A stretch of 64,000 nt of DNA from Gorsachius magnificus (lineage: Eukaryota > Chordata > Aves > Pelecaniformes > Ardeidae): NCBI GenBank assembly GCA_034008185.1, contig CM067084.1, positions 68,854,612 to 68,918,611 on the forward strand, given 5' to 3'. Position numbers and translations under genes: made by a program. Every line of letters begins with the position of its first letter. The first letter of the stretch is position 1. Shown piece by piece: positions 41,901 to 56,900 of the stretch. The notes under the pieces were generated by a model that saw only the letters and a list, made by a program, of their open reading frames with translations, ran no database searches and was not told where the DNA came from.

Positions 41901-44900
41901 TACAAAGAGGACACAGACAACAAAGCCTCACCTTAGCATCTGCTGGGATATTACCTAATGGAGTCATCAGTTACAGAATATTTTCTTAGAATTAATTTAA
42001 AAGATTTTCTATGCACCTTTCCTGCTAGGTAACACAAAGACTTTTGAAGACCATTCTATTGTCTTTGAGATAACTTAGTCAAATGGCTGCCAAGAAAACA
42101 ACTGAGATATTTACCTTTCCATCTTATTAATGAGACTTGATATCTGGGTTGCTGCTGCATTTATAAGAGCAGAGGCTTTAGAATCCCTTAACTGTATCTT
42201 ACTTATAAGATACTTTCTGTAAGCAAATCTTCTATTCAGATGATATTTCTTGCTAGCTTGCAAAAAATCCATTAGCTCTTCAATGTCTCCCTACAGGAAA
42301 GAATGTGAACAAATATATTTAATCAGATGTAATGTTAATTTCAGCCAACACCTATGGGTATCAGACCAGATTTGTTCGTTAAGAGGGCAAAGTTAAAAAG
42401 CTCTTACAAGTGAAAACCAATAAGCTCGTATCAACTTAACTCTAATGATCATATCAAATTACTACTGTTATTTCAACAAAACAAAACAAATAACATGCTG
42501 AGCTTTTGGCCTGAATACTTCAATGTTGTGTGTACTCTCCTGAATAGTTCATGCACCTCCCAAGAGCCCTCAGTTAACAGGTCATATGATCGGGTACCCA
42601 CAATTAAATACACATGCAGTGTTAGTAGAACTTAAAGCTATCCACAGGCTGAAAGGTCGTCTTGAACTGGGACCTGAAGACAGTACACGTTCAGTAACAG
42701 CAGTAAGTGGCATCATGTCCTTCTTCTTGGTTTTTTTTCTCCTTTCTTTTTTCTTTACAATGTATTGTATGATTAAATAAAGGGTAACATTTTCAAAGGT
42801 GTCTAAATTGGCTTCAATGCCACGAATAAATCTTCCACACATCCAGTACAGCGTGGGGAAAGCCAAGCCTGCTTGCTGCACACAGGCTGGCTTAGAAGTT
42901 CCTCCTTCCAACAGTGGGGAACAGGAAGGGTTTAGGTACCTACAAATGGGTCTGGCAGAGACCAGAGGTAGGCACAAAATGGTCTATAGCAGACATTCTG
43001 CTAGCATCAGATAACCAAGACAAGATCTGATACTTAGGTAGCCCATATCTGAGTGGCCAAAACTTCTTTCACTAGCTCTATCTTCTGCTGGCTGCTCAAC
43101 TGTCTTTTGCATAAGTGCTTGCTATGTCTACGTCTGACAGTGGCCCATGTGCGGCTTTTCTGTACTGACATCTGACAGTGCCATCTAGTTTTAGGAGTAG
43201 ACCTTACATATTTTGACACCTACTTCGCAGATGTTGTTTTTTAACCTCCAGGCCCTCAACCTCTAGGACCACAAAAAAATCATACTCTTCTTCAAGAAGC
43301 AGCCAGAAAAAAATTTCAAAATTTTTTGGAATCTAGAACGCTAACTTTCAACACAAATGGAGTTAAAAAAAAAACCTTGAGGAAACAACTCAAGCTATTC
43401 TGTTGCAAGAGGCTTAAAATGTAACTGAAACCAAAAGTAAAGTCCTGAACATGTATCAGCATCCCTGACTGCACAAGCTAGAGATACTCAGCTCCTCAAA
43501 GTACAAAATCATAGCACTTCAGCCATACCACAGTTTCAATAATCTACATACTTGGACTGGGGGCTCAGTACATCTTCTGCAGTATAGAAGAGCACTTGAT
43601 GCCTAGGGGGTTTTGAAAATGCCTGTACAGACAGGCCTCCAAAAGTACTTATCATTCATTAGACAGCATTTGATCTGTTTTAGAAAATGCCATTCACAAA
43701 ATAGATGTAGGTACCTAGATGTTCTCGTAGTTGCCCAAGTCCCTTTATTTGGTCTGAAATTACTTTTGAAAATGGCACTCTTGGCATTTTTGTACCACGC
43801 TGAGGGCCCCATTAACACCAGTGAGGGTAGACCTGGGACCAGAAGTTTGCTGCATGAGCACAAATCTGCTCTTAGACCACCCTATTGGGGAGGGTTTAGG
43901 GGCAGAGCTGCACCAACAAAGCTTTCAGGAGCTAAGTAGAGCCCCAAGATGTGCAGATATATCAAAATATTCACTGCAGACCCAGGGATTTATATTACAC
44001 AATTTTCCACTGCATGGTGTAGACATGTTTTCAAACTTCTTTCTTCTGCACGATACATGTGAACTACTAGTCTTATTTTCCCTGAGCAGTAAAGACAAGC
44101 TTTAAGCACTTGGGTGCTTTGGAATTATTACCCATGAAAACAAAAGTCAGCGGTAAGGACATAACGTTGTGGCAAATAAATCTAACTCACTGTTGTAGAA
44201 ACAGGCTGTACGTAAGCGTTAATGTACAGTTGAGTCGATATCTAGATGTGCATGATGATATTATACTTCTTAAAATTCTTCCTAAGAAAATTAGTTATAA
44301 AAATGATAACATTTATCCTGAAACATTTCTCAAAAGTTACTGTAGATTTGTATTCTGTCATTAGGTTAGGAATAGAGTTATCATCTTATTACCTGTATTT
44401 CAGAGTAATCTTCCACTAACGTTTTAGCTGCTTCCAACTTCAGTTCTCCCTTGAAAGTAGCACTTATTATTTGTGTAAAAAAGATATTATGGAGCTCCTT
44501 TCTCTGGGTAACAGCCAGCTGTCTATAAGCCTTTGCAAAATATTCCTCCTGCTTTACCAGAAGGAACCTCTTCAGGTGATCCTGCTCCAATCTGTGAAGT
44601 CTATCCAGGAGACTTCTGTATTCTACAGCAGGCTCCAGAGAAGGAAGAAATAAATAAATCTGAAGTTATTTTCAATATTCAACATATTTTAAAGTATCAG
44701 TGCTACTAGCTTATACATATTTTATGCATACTCTGATTGCTGTTTCAGGTTTGAATGAAGGCTAATACTAAATCAGTGTCAACTTTCCATGGTTTTCACC
44801 TGTTTGGAATGACAGGGTCGTACAGCTGTCAATCTCTAATTCAGATACAATTCCAAGACATAATGAAGTTTTTTTAGAATTTAGAAGAATTATTTAAAAT

Positions 44901-47900
44901 AAATTATACAAACCGGCATGAAATTCAACACAAAGACTATAAATGAAATTAATTTCTTAGGTTTCATCAATCCTGAAGTCCTATTAAAATTGAATAAACT
45001 CATGTAAGTCAGAACAAGGAAATAACAATAAGCATATATTTTAAAAACAATATAAATTAGAAAAAACTATTCTACTACAAATCTCTAAAAGTTCTTATTA
45101 TTTGTGACCTACTTTATATGCTATATTCTACAATTTAATCCAAGAGCATTGTTTTATAGTTACAATAATGGAGTAGAATTAAACGGCAATTAATTTAAAA
45201 GCTTCTTTGCAAGAAATACTTTCTCTTAGTTCTCCATTAAGACTTACATATTCATAGTTTTAGTCTCAGATGGCATAAACTCGTTATAGAATCAAAACAT
45301 ACATGTCCCACAGAGCAAATAATGCTTCTTATGCAAGCAGAACTACCTAGCAGTAGCTATGTTGGTCTTGCTCTAAATTTCATGCTATTTATCTGGGGAG
45401 AACTGCCCTCTGCACCTCACCCCTCATTCCCAAGAGACACACTGCAGACACAAATACTTAATCAAAAAGGCAGGGGATATACATTTGTGTCTTGGCTGAG
45501 AAGGGGAGGAGGTTATTGCTCCAGCTGTTTTTCACTGCCATCTCTTGGACATCATACACCCACTGGCAGGAGCACAAGTGTGGGCCATCTCTAGCGCTCC
45601 GGCACATCCTTTTGGACCAGGTTCCATGGCAAGTACAAAACCAGGTCCTTTCGCAGACAGGAAAGTGAACAGCAAGACATTAGCACATGATAAACGGATC
45701 AGGACAAGTATTGGATTGGTCTTAATTCTTTGTTTGATTCCTACCATTCAGGATTTCCAATATAAACCAGACTGAACCAACAACAATGTATTTTGTGCAG
45801 AGAAAAGCCACTTTGCTGAGAGCACATTTGGTGTGAGTTCACATACTGAGTTTCAGTCAGGCCCCTCCCTCTGCAAAGGTAGGATTTATCTCAGCACAGT
45901 CTATCTAAGTGTTAGATATTTAGTCTAGGCTCCTTCTATAACCAACAGAAGGAAAAGGACTACTGCAGAGTACAATTCACCTCATCCTTGAAATGATGTC
46001 CACAAGTATCCCTTCCTTGTCATCTCCTTATACTTTCTAGCACCTATAGTTCAGGATGTTCATATCCTACAGATATTTGAAAGCTCCATAGAGCCACAGT
46101 TTAAAATTCACCTGGAAACCTCAAAGAAATTCAACCAGCTTACTAGCCTCGTGCCATCAACTTTCTCCACACAACAGCCCAATAAACCAAAGTTCTTCCT
46201 GAGAGCCTCAACATACTGAAGTACCTTTGATGGGTCACGCTCAGCAAAAAACTTCTTTTGTCAAAACCGCAAACATGAATTGTCATAGATGTCCTTAACA
46301 ATTATAGGTATATGATATGCCAATAAAAATGCTTTTAAAAAAACCAACCAACCAAAACAAAACAGAAGGCAAAAAACTTAAGTACTGTCTACAAAGACAG
46401 CATACACAAGTAATGAATAATATACCGGTCTAAGGGACTGTGCTCCTTAACATAGCCTATTTTGTCTCTATAATCAGACTGGAACAGACAGCTTGAAACT
46501 CAGCAGCATCACATTCAATACCCACTTGTCCACTTGTGCTCCAGAAGCAAAGCCCCATTTGTAACTGCACTATTTATGCCCACCAAGTCATGTTCTTAAT
46601 GTGGGCTATAACATTAGACAAGCATGAAATATTAACTTGGGTATTTCAGCATTTTAAGTTTACTGAGGTGAAATATTCAAAACTTCACAGAATCCTCTCC
46701 AGACACATGAAAAACAAAGAAAAGTTGGGGGGGGGGGGGAAGGGATTTGGTTTATTGTAAACATTCAATTTACTTGAAAAAAAGACATAGAAGACTGGAG
46801 CATAATTTTGTAGATGGGATGTTGGACTGGTGACCCGGCCTCTATTTCCAGCTAGTGACTACCTACAAAATCCTGGGTAACGATACTTACCCATTTGGAC
46901 AGAGATCTTTGAATGAAAGTGACACACATAAGCACTAAGTTTTTACTTAAAGGGAGACTCTAAACTTGTAAAGAATCATACTCTGCCTTAAACTATTTAT
47001 CTCACTATTATCCAGGGGCTACTTCCAAGACAAGTCCACTTCCTGCTCTGCCTAAAACATAGATTGTTCTGCTTGCCTTCACATAAAGAGAAACAACCTA
47101 TGTAAGGCCACATATCATGCAAAATATCTTGATTTTATACCAGATTTACCTTTTCATTCATTTTCTTCATTAATTCCTCAGCCTCTTCATTTGCAGCTCT
47201 CGCTTTTTGGCACTGAGCCTCCATTTTCTTCCTAGTTTCCAGATTACATTCAGCTGTTAACGCCACCATCTTCCTTTCATACTCCTCTTGAATCTCTTTC
47301 TCCATTGCAAGAAGCTGCTTTTTGAAAACTGAACTCATCCTCTTCTCCACGTGAGGAAAGAGGCTGTGACTTAAGACCATGTTCTTCATCATCATAGCAA
47401 TCACTTCTTTACATGCCTGCATTCGATATGCCTCCAGATCAGCATCTGCCCGTGTCAGGGTGGCAACCTCCAAGCTGCAGAAAGGTAATAGGGACTGTCT
47501 GAAATCGCAGGTTGTAGGAAATTTCTTTCAGAAAACAAGGATATCTGGATTTATTCAATACTGGGTAACCAAATGGCAGTCAGAGAAGTGCAGGAACATC
47601 ACAGCATATGAGTTTACTAATCATGATAGGAATCACTCATTAAAAACCAGGGTGAGCCAACTTCTACTATGGCAACTTTAATGAAATACATCCATTCTTG
47701 CATTTCCATTTTAGACAGAAAGAGGAAAAGCTTTTCTTTAAAACTCAAAACATTCCCTCAGCTTAAAAGCAAACAAAAACCTCCCACCAAAAAAAATTTA
47801 AAAAAACCAACCCCAAAACCCCCCCATCTCTGTTGGGAAGCAGAGGAAGCGAGTGCCTGAACAGACTATAAATTTCACTGACTTCGTAAAATAGTTCTAA

Positions 47901-50900
47901 ACTCACTGACCCATCTACACTGGCACATCCCTGCTTTCTGTTCCATGTTGTTGGTGGTGTATTCCCTTCTCTGCAGGGAAGAAGGGAGAGTGTTTTGATT
48001 ATGTGTCAATATAAATAAATTGAAATAGCTGATATCTCTCTCATGAACATTAATAGAGTTTTAGAAAGGAGATTAAAACCAGAGGGAAATACAAGGTTTT
48101 TTTACAAAATGCAATAAATGTCGTGTTGCATATGGATACATTCTCATTTATCTTCAATTAAATTTGAATTATAATTATTCTCATTTCATATACTATGTAG
48201 CTACTGTAAATTCTATAGCTTTGCCTATTCTGCACTCAATTCAGGATTGGAGAATTAGGTGGGGTTTGCCCCTGCACACCAATTTACATGAACACACAGC
48301 ACTGTATGCTTCTGTGTCTGGACTAAGTACCCAAGAATTTCTTTGTGACCTACAAAATACACTTTTCAAGAGCTTAAATCCATTTTCAGTTTTGATTGGC
48401 TTGATTTGTTCCACAGTCAATAAATTTCAAATCCATAGCAAAGACCTTGGCAAGATTTCCAAGACAGTACAACGATACTACATTCAGAACGGTGTATGTC
48501 ATGCAAATCTATAAACACTTCACCTTTTTGTCAAACAAACTTTCCTTTCTTTACGTAAGCAAATAAAGTTTAACTAAAAGGAAATCAGTCATATATTATT
48601 ATCACTGCTCCTCTGTTAAACACACAAGATATATTTTCCCCATTTAGAAATCAATGGGATTGAATTAAGTTGTTTTCTTACAATGACTCAAATACTTGAA
48701 TTATTTAGGAGACATTACCTTATGTGCTGTGATTATCTATCACAAAGAGGCAGAGAGATTTTTCTGCTGCGGTCTCTCAAAACCCCAGAAACGCACTGAC
48801 GATGGCCATACTCATCTTGGTGACCTGCTGCAGGGCTGTTTGGTCACAGCTGCAAAACCTCCTCCATTTCCCCCCTCTTCCTCCCATACAGGAGCAGGAA
48901 TCACTGCTGTATGGGGCCAGATCCCTGTGCCTGAAACATTCTTCATGGCAATTTGAAGATCCCATAAGAGCTAGTATTTTCTATAATGTCCCCAAGACAA
49001 CACAACAATCCAACTTCTCTGTGCTGTGTACGGATGGACACTGCAGGACAGCACCTGGGCATACACAGCCTTCTTGGGTGGTGTTCAGCTACATCCACAG
49101 TCATGTCCGCCAGACTGCTGACCTGTTCCCTCTGCCTGGGGAGAGTCCTCGCTCCAGGACAGCAGGACAGACACAGAGGACAGGTGATGGCAGGATTGAG
49201 GGAAAAGGATGCTGAAGCAACACAGCAAGCACTTCAACTGAGCAGCACAGATGCTTATTTTCTATCTTAGTCTTTCTGTTTACGGAAGTCCTAGGACCTC
49301 TGCTGACACAGCCAGCTACTGCTAAGCTGTTTACTTATGACAACTAACTTCAAAAAACTAAGTATTTCAGTTTTGTGCAAAAACACTTAAATAGAAAGAA
49401 GGGTCCAAAAAATGGGAGCTATGTTATGCTATAACATTTCTCTAATGACTGTTAGGAGGCTTCCCTTTGTAGGTTCACCAATTCATTATCAACCTGTAAA
49501 ATCCAAGCCACCGGATTTATTTTTCTGTTTTAATTCCTGCTTCAAGTCCAGTGGCTCTGATTTAACTGAAGCACATGTGTCTTTTGTGAGAAACATCTCA
49601 TCTTGGTTTTCACACATCCCCTAATAGAGAACTAAAAAACTTAAAAATTAATTGTTCCAATTGATAATTCCTTTACGACCTAAAAGTGGTCACCTTATCC
49701 TCAGCTTGGATTTTATTAGTTTCAACTTCCAACCCTCTTTGTTTGCTGGAATAACAAGTTCCTCGGTCTTTATTTTTCTGTTCTTCATGTGTGCACTAAT
49801 AGATGGTGGTCACAGCACCTACTAACTCTTTCTTACTGAGGTGTGAAAGACTGAATTGTTGCCTGGAAGGCAACACTTTACAGCTCCACCACATTGATAC
49901 ATAGCTCGGAAAACAACATTTATTTCTTACCACAAATGCAGGACTTTTTTCAGCATGCTTTGAAAAAAGATTAAGCCATATCTCACCCACCTCCTTACTT
50001 GTTACTTTTCCAGTCTTCTTCAGTGGTGATCCGGAGAATGAAAGCCAAAACCAAACATTATCACATTTCCTATCATTATCTTTCCCTCAGTCTTCCCACA
50101 CAGCATTTCTTCCTATTTACTGCAAATCATTACAGAGTAGACCTGATTTAATTTTGAGTTAAGATTCCTACTTGCCCACAGAGAGAACTACGGTACCCAA
50201 TTAACTCAACTCCTCAAGATCATGATGCCAATTGCAGGAGGAGCAATAGGCATAGTTCACCTGTTGCTCACGTCTCAGCAAGTGAGTGATGAAGCTGTTA
50301 AGATCTCAGGTGTGCTTAATCTGCAATCCTCACCCTCCCTTTTCCTGACAGCACATCTGTGAAGAAGGCAATGAAGCAGAAGCAGCGCGTGAACTGTTCC
50401 ACCAATATAAGGGTAATAGCATGGAGAAAAAGTAATTACAAGCCACAGCTCTCCCAGATCACATCCTGGAAGGCAGCAGCCAAACCATTACGTTTTTTCA
50501 GTGGCAACTGAAGAAAGGTTGTGTCTGTAAAAATTTGAAATCTACCTTCCACGTGATGTGCTCTGCTTCTGGTCTTGCCTCCTCTACACAGCAGCCAGCG
50601 GGAGTGAGACAAGCTCATCACATGCACCAGAAACCTTGCTTCAAGCACTTATTCCAAAAGAGAGGGTGAGGGCAGCCTTAACAAGCTGCATTAATATAAC
50701 CTTGGAGTCTTAGATGCCAACAGTCAGTACAAAACAGGAATCCTGTACATAAAATAAACTAAATATTTTCAGACAGAAGTCCATCAGAATGGGAATGCTT
50801 ACAATCATACAGATTAAATGCGCAATGTCTTGTGACATCTAGGAAAAAAAGAACAAACCTAACCTGACACTCTGTGCCTCCTCAAACCAAGGTAGATTTA

Positions 50901-53900
50901 GTAAGTTGGTTTAAATACTCTGCACTCTGCTTGTTAAAGCAATTAGTTTAAAAGGTCTTGCATCTCTTCCTAAGCATATCTGACATAATAGAAACATGAA
51001 AGCCAGTGATGTATAGGTAGCAGATGGCAACCTACTGATGAAAAAGATCAAAGCTTCTGTTGGACAAAGCATGCAGAGAAAGGCTGAGGACAGTACAGAA
51101 GGTAGGTGGTACAAAAGTGTGGGGGGAGGAAAGCTGAACAGACACGTAGAAAATGAAGCTGCAAACAGCAAGCGTAAAGATTTTTCACTCACTTGAAGAG
51201 GAAGAGGATTTAAAGGTCTGTCAGAGAAGATCTGAGAGGGGAGAATCCCAGATGCCAAACACAAGAGAAGCAGAGAGAGTGCCTGAGCATCTGATGTCTT
51301 TCACAGACCTAATAAAAGAATACAGGAAAGCAGCTAGTGTCAGGAAAGAAACAACTACATTTATTTTAAAAAAAACACACCACACAAAAAGGAAACCTCT
51401 TATTAACTACAAAATAATTGTGTCTTTAAGTCTTATTATTCAAATTAGAGGACCACAGAGGGAAGTTCTGAGCAGGAGAATATATTAGTGACTGAATGTA
51501 ACTGTCCTAAAATGAACTAATGGCTGACACATTTTTAAAATGAATCCAGAGTTCACAAAGGTAACAAGCTGTTGTGACACAACCTTCTGATGTCTAAAGG
51601 GGAGAGAAACATCCAGCAAACTCCCCTTTGGTGACATTTTCTCACCGAAACAGAAAAACCTGTCATTTTCAGAAGACTCATCTCTCATCTTCAAACGGCA
51701 GCCAGTTAGCAGCATACGTATTACAACAGCATCCAGAGGAGACTGGAGCCCTGTGGTGGCAGTTTGTGAAAAGCATTCCTTCACAATACACCATTTTGCT
51801 GAAAAGCACATAATTTAGGGCCATTTGCGGACAATTTGTGTCTCCACTGTCCCAGGCATCCCGCTGCAGCCATGACCCAGAGGACAGCCACACAGCAGCT
51901 GCACCAACTCCTGCGGGAGAGGGGAACGCAGCCAGGGATGGACAGATGGACACACAACTGCCCCCAGCCCGGTGGCACCCATTGCTACTGCCTGAGCCAG
52001 AGCACCACGTCCCCTGCACCCACGGGCACAATGCCAATGGGTCGGCTGCACTGAGTGGGCACAATGCCAATGGGTCGGCTGCACTGAGTAAGGGAAAAGG
52101 GGAACAAAAACCTAAGTGTCATGGTCCGTGGTGCCTTGTCACGCTTCAGAGAAGTGAAGGTGGAGAGAGGGTCAGACAGGGAGAATCCTACAGGCGAGAC
52201 GTGAAACAATACATGCCAGTGCCGGCTTCAGTAACAGTAAGTGAAGCAAGCCAATTTGCGTGTAAAGGGCATCAAAGGTCTTCAGCTGCAGATGTAGATT
52301 GTTTCCTATATCATCCATTTATTGAGGGGTTAGTCATACAACATCAATAAGTTGGGCTGGGTTTTCTTTCCTGTTTCGGTTTTGTTTGGGGTGTTTCTGG
52401 TTTTTTTAACTGCCGTGTCAATGCAGACCCTGTGTGCAGTGCCATAGCTTCTTCCCTTCAGTCTCTCCTTCCTTTTTCCCCTCCTCTGCTTCCCACACTC
52501 TCCTGCTGGGTCCAGTCACAACAGAGACTGCAAACACTTCAGGGCAGGGATTTATGCAGGCTGCAGCACAATGAGGTGCAAACCCTTCCAAAAGACCAAA
52601 ACAGTGCTGAAGTAGAAGCACAGGTAACGACATCAGGTCTGAGCCGCCACCAACAGCTACCGACTGCTCAAATTTGTCAGCTACCGACTGCTCAAATTTG
52701 TCAGCCCTCCCGTGCCAGAGCAGGGTGCATTGCCTTTCCCAGGTCTCTGCTGGGCACAGCCCGCCTATGTTAGAGAAGGTCTAAAGATGCTCTGTGCTAC
52801 ACCAGTAGCTGTACTGGCCTGCAGCCAGCTCTGAACTGGGGGAGTTCATCTATCAGCCCTGTGACAGCATTGTACAACCAAGCGCAAACTCAGCACATCT
52901 GAAATGTGAGCTTACAGGGAATACAGGACATCTCGTCAGTAAATAACATTGCTAAGAAAGGTTGTGATGATTATCTAAGGATGCCTTCACATGGATGAGT
53001 CACAGGTTAAGTTTAGCTTTCCAGAAAAAGCCAAGATGCTGACAATACCAGAAATAAGATTCCCATGATATATGGCCAGAAATTTTAAAAACCCACAGAA
53101 ATGAAAAGGATGATAAATTGAGCTGAGACTAGTGGCTCTTCAGAAAAAAAAAAAATGATTAATGAAAACCTGCCAAAAGTCTCAGCACTAAATTTGGCAG
53201 CAGTTTCGCTATCAAATTCCTTTAACTCTCCACAGCAATATAAAGAGAGTAAAGGTATTTCAATTCTTTAATTAATCTGTTTAAAAAACATTTGTAAAAT
53301 CCTGCATTTAAGAGACCGAGAACCTCTGCTTTGATTGCAGAAAGTATGAAAACTGATAAATCAGTGATCTTCAGCAAACCAACTTAATAAATACAGGTAC
53401 GTAGCTACAATACCGCTGTTGCAGCTGAGCTCAGACAACAGTATTTCACTGAAAAACTACTATCAAAAAAGAGTGTAAAAAAGATTCCAGTCCTGCTTCC
53501 AGTGAAGTCATCACGCATTTTAGCATTGATTTTAAAAGCACCAACTTCAGCCTGGATACTAACAAAAACATAAATAAATATTATGGCTGTATACATTAAT
53601 GCCTGAGGAGCTCCCACTTTGTTGTGATCTACTCAGATTCTTCTGATCTACTCAGAGCATTCAGATGACAGAAGCAGTAGCAGATACTAATCTTCTTTCA
53701 AAATAGTATGCAATAAAGCATCACTAACGGCACTATGCTCAAAAGCAAATTGTTTCCTGGATGAGATAAATTGTTCTGGGTAGACAGCAGAAATGACCCA
53801 CATAATTCTGAACACAATTTCTTCATAGTTAGCCAACATCAAAGAAAAGTGCCATTTTTAGATGAAAAAAGATATGTATTCATTACATTCAAATAACTTG

Positions 53901-56900
53901 TTTGCTTCAGTTCTCCTGTCTTACGGACTCCTATTGCCTATGACGCATTTGAGCTTTTCTGATGGAAAAAAAAATGTATAGTTTATACACTTGTCAAGTT
54001 CATAACAGCGTTCATAACACAGAATTACAAATGCAGGGTTTGGGGTTCATTCCATGTGTATTCATTGTATCTCACTGTTATATCCATGTGATTATTATTT
54101 ATTGTTGCATTGCTGCATTGTATACATTGCACAAAAACAGAGCAATGAATATGCCCTCCCTTCAAAACTTCTAAAATTTCGATTACACTTTTAAAAGTTA
54201 TGAAATACAGAAATTTAGCATCCTTTTTTTTTCTGCTAACAATGTAACTATTTCTCACCATTTTCTATGTAAGAGTATTCAGGTCTAGCTGCTATGACAA
54301 CGTGATCCTTTATTCTTACGTTCCATTTGAATTCAGGGTTAAAAAAACCTACATTTGCTCCCTAGCAAATTAAATTGAGATGTACAGCAAGAAATTTACA
54401 TTTAGAAAGAAAAAGTGAACTTCTAATATGGTAGTAAATTGTTTTTGACTTTTCTGTCAAGGCTCTCTGGAGACAGTTTGATCATGTTCTCTAGTACATT
54501 TGGCCTCAATGCCCTCTATCATCAGAAAAAAAAATCATCTGCAATACATACATATTACTTAGTGATTTCCCAAAATAATTGGCAATATGTATTGCGTATC
54601 AGCAGGCAGGTTCGAGTTCAGGTAAAGCTTTGCCAAACTCAGGGAAGCATAGCTGTACAAAATTAAGATGAAAAAGAAAACCTGTAGTAGTGGAAAGCCA
54701 TTTAAAGAAATTAAGTTGCCTTTAACATATGCTATCTTCTGAGACTATGAGCATGGTCAGACTTCATCACATTGGACACAAACCAAAACTGTTCAGCTCT
54801 CTTCATATTCTGTTCTAGACATACAGAAAAAGAGACCCACAACATTTTGGAACATGATCTCCTAGTGTGCACATCAAATACTCAAATCATATAGCTTCTT
54901 CTCATTAGCATTCATTTCCAATGGGCCAATATTCAGGAATATGCACAGTAAGGAACCTACTGAGAATAAAAGCCAAGCTATTTTGCTGCATAATGTACAT
55001 CAAGGATATAACTTATTAAGACAAAACTCACAAAATGAGTAACTAAGAAGCTTCCTTATGAAATATTAAAAGTATGTTTTGTTCTCTAGCCAATCCTCCT
55101 GACATAGCAAACTGTCTACACTCCAAAGATATCCCTGCCCATAAATATTGAACACATGCTCCTAATGTATTTGCTAAACAATTTGGCACTGTCACTTTGT
55201 AAGAGACATTAACTATTAACATAGTTTTATGCGGTAAAGAGAACAAAAAAAATTCTGTGGCTCTTACTTTTCTGAGTAATTTTTTCATTTGTGTCTGGAC
55301 AAAAGAACCAGAGTTATTCCAACCGTGTTTACTATCACAGTGCAATTTAAAAAGAATATATCAATTATGTTGGCAAACTTATACATATGCCACGCAGAGA
55401 AAATGACACATAGCTGCACCACTACACGCAGAAGGAATTACCAAGCTGGCATACAAGCAAGATGGTGTTGGTTGATTGAAAATATCTGAACTATCAAAAG
55501 CTGTCTAACAAAAGCCCTCATACTTTTGCCTCCCCAAATAATAAAAACCAGGATTGTGATGCTAAAATTCATATTGGCATACATATGACATGAAAAAATT
55601 GTGCTCAAAATACAAGCCCAGTTCTTGTCTTCAGTATACTGCCACTCCTGTAAGACAATACAAACCTCATTCCGCAGTTCCTTACAGAAACTATTCTATT
55701 GGGTGACACTAAATGTAATAAACCAAAATGCAGTATTGTTGAAAAACTGATTGTGACCACAATTAGTAAAATTACAACATTTAATTCAAGCACAGGATCC
55801 ATTCATATTGACTGCAGTTACCATTAATAAGTTACAAATGCACAATCTTTCTTTTTCCCATTCTGTTTTGCAAATTACTATCCTTAAAGCAGGTAATTCA
55901 GTAAAAAGTATTACTCCATTCTGGGTTTAGCCTGGATCACTGTCATAGAAGCTCCTAAGGCAATGGTACAGTATTTTATCTTTGTCTTTGGAATCAGCTA
56001 AAAACCTGGATAATGTAGAACAGTTTATGAAGTACAAGACTGTAATGAAACCTTTAAGGTACATAGATCAGAAATTAAAGGATTGCTTTGCCCCAGCTTG
56101 CAGGAATCAACATTAAGAGATGAGGAAGCATCCCAAGTTAAACATCATATAAAAGTGTTAACAATGAGATTAAAAAAAGCAATGTATTTCTGCTTTCTTC
56201 AGTAGCTGTAACAATATTGTATGTATCTAATACAGGCATTAAAGTAATGCTGTAGCCTTTTTTACCAATGAGTCTGCAAGACTGGGATTCATCTCACTCA
56301 CCTCCAGACCCTACAGCTGAGCTAATCAGCCCAGGCTCCACGCTTCAGGGTCAGCAGGCGCAGCAACCATATGACTAATTTTTTGGAAGTCTACTTTAGG
56401 ATGAGAATAATCATACCCTAGAAGTGCGCTTTTTCACCCCTGAGATCCTCACTCAGATAAACTGCACCACCAGTGAGAGAGTGAGAGGAACAGGTATATA
56501 GCAATGGAATACACATATTCAATGAGTGCCAATAAAAAGAAAGAACAGAAAAATATATGGTAAGTGCATCTGTGTGTCACCTCCTAACAGTAAATGAATT
56601 GGAAGGTCCAGTTTAAAACTACAAGAAATAAGAATTGGGATAATGGAAATAAGGATTAGGAAGCACCCATTGCTAACAGGTAAAGGCTGATCTGAGCCCT
56701 TCACAGTAACGTCCATCACCCTTTCAATCACCTTTCGTAGCAGGAACCACTATAACTCTGGATGCCTTTGTGGTCCATCTACCATCCTCATCCCGGAGGA
56801 CAGAAAAAGATAACTCAGAAGGTGAAGACTGTTAGCGACTGTTTGCTAACGGGCATCTATTTTATTCACTGCAATACTCTTGCCTCCTTAGAGGTAGAGA

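Noticed and set aside
48802..49215. 137-codon plus-strand frame
   Set aside because: No family resemblance, intronic, overlapped by other frames and without splice support.
51838..52350. 170-codon plus-strand frame, the longest non-repeat frame on that strand
   Set aside because: No recognisable domain, a tandem duplication in the middle, GC-rich sequence that favours long chance frames, no splice or promoter context, and position inside an EVC2 intron. Kept only as a finding.
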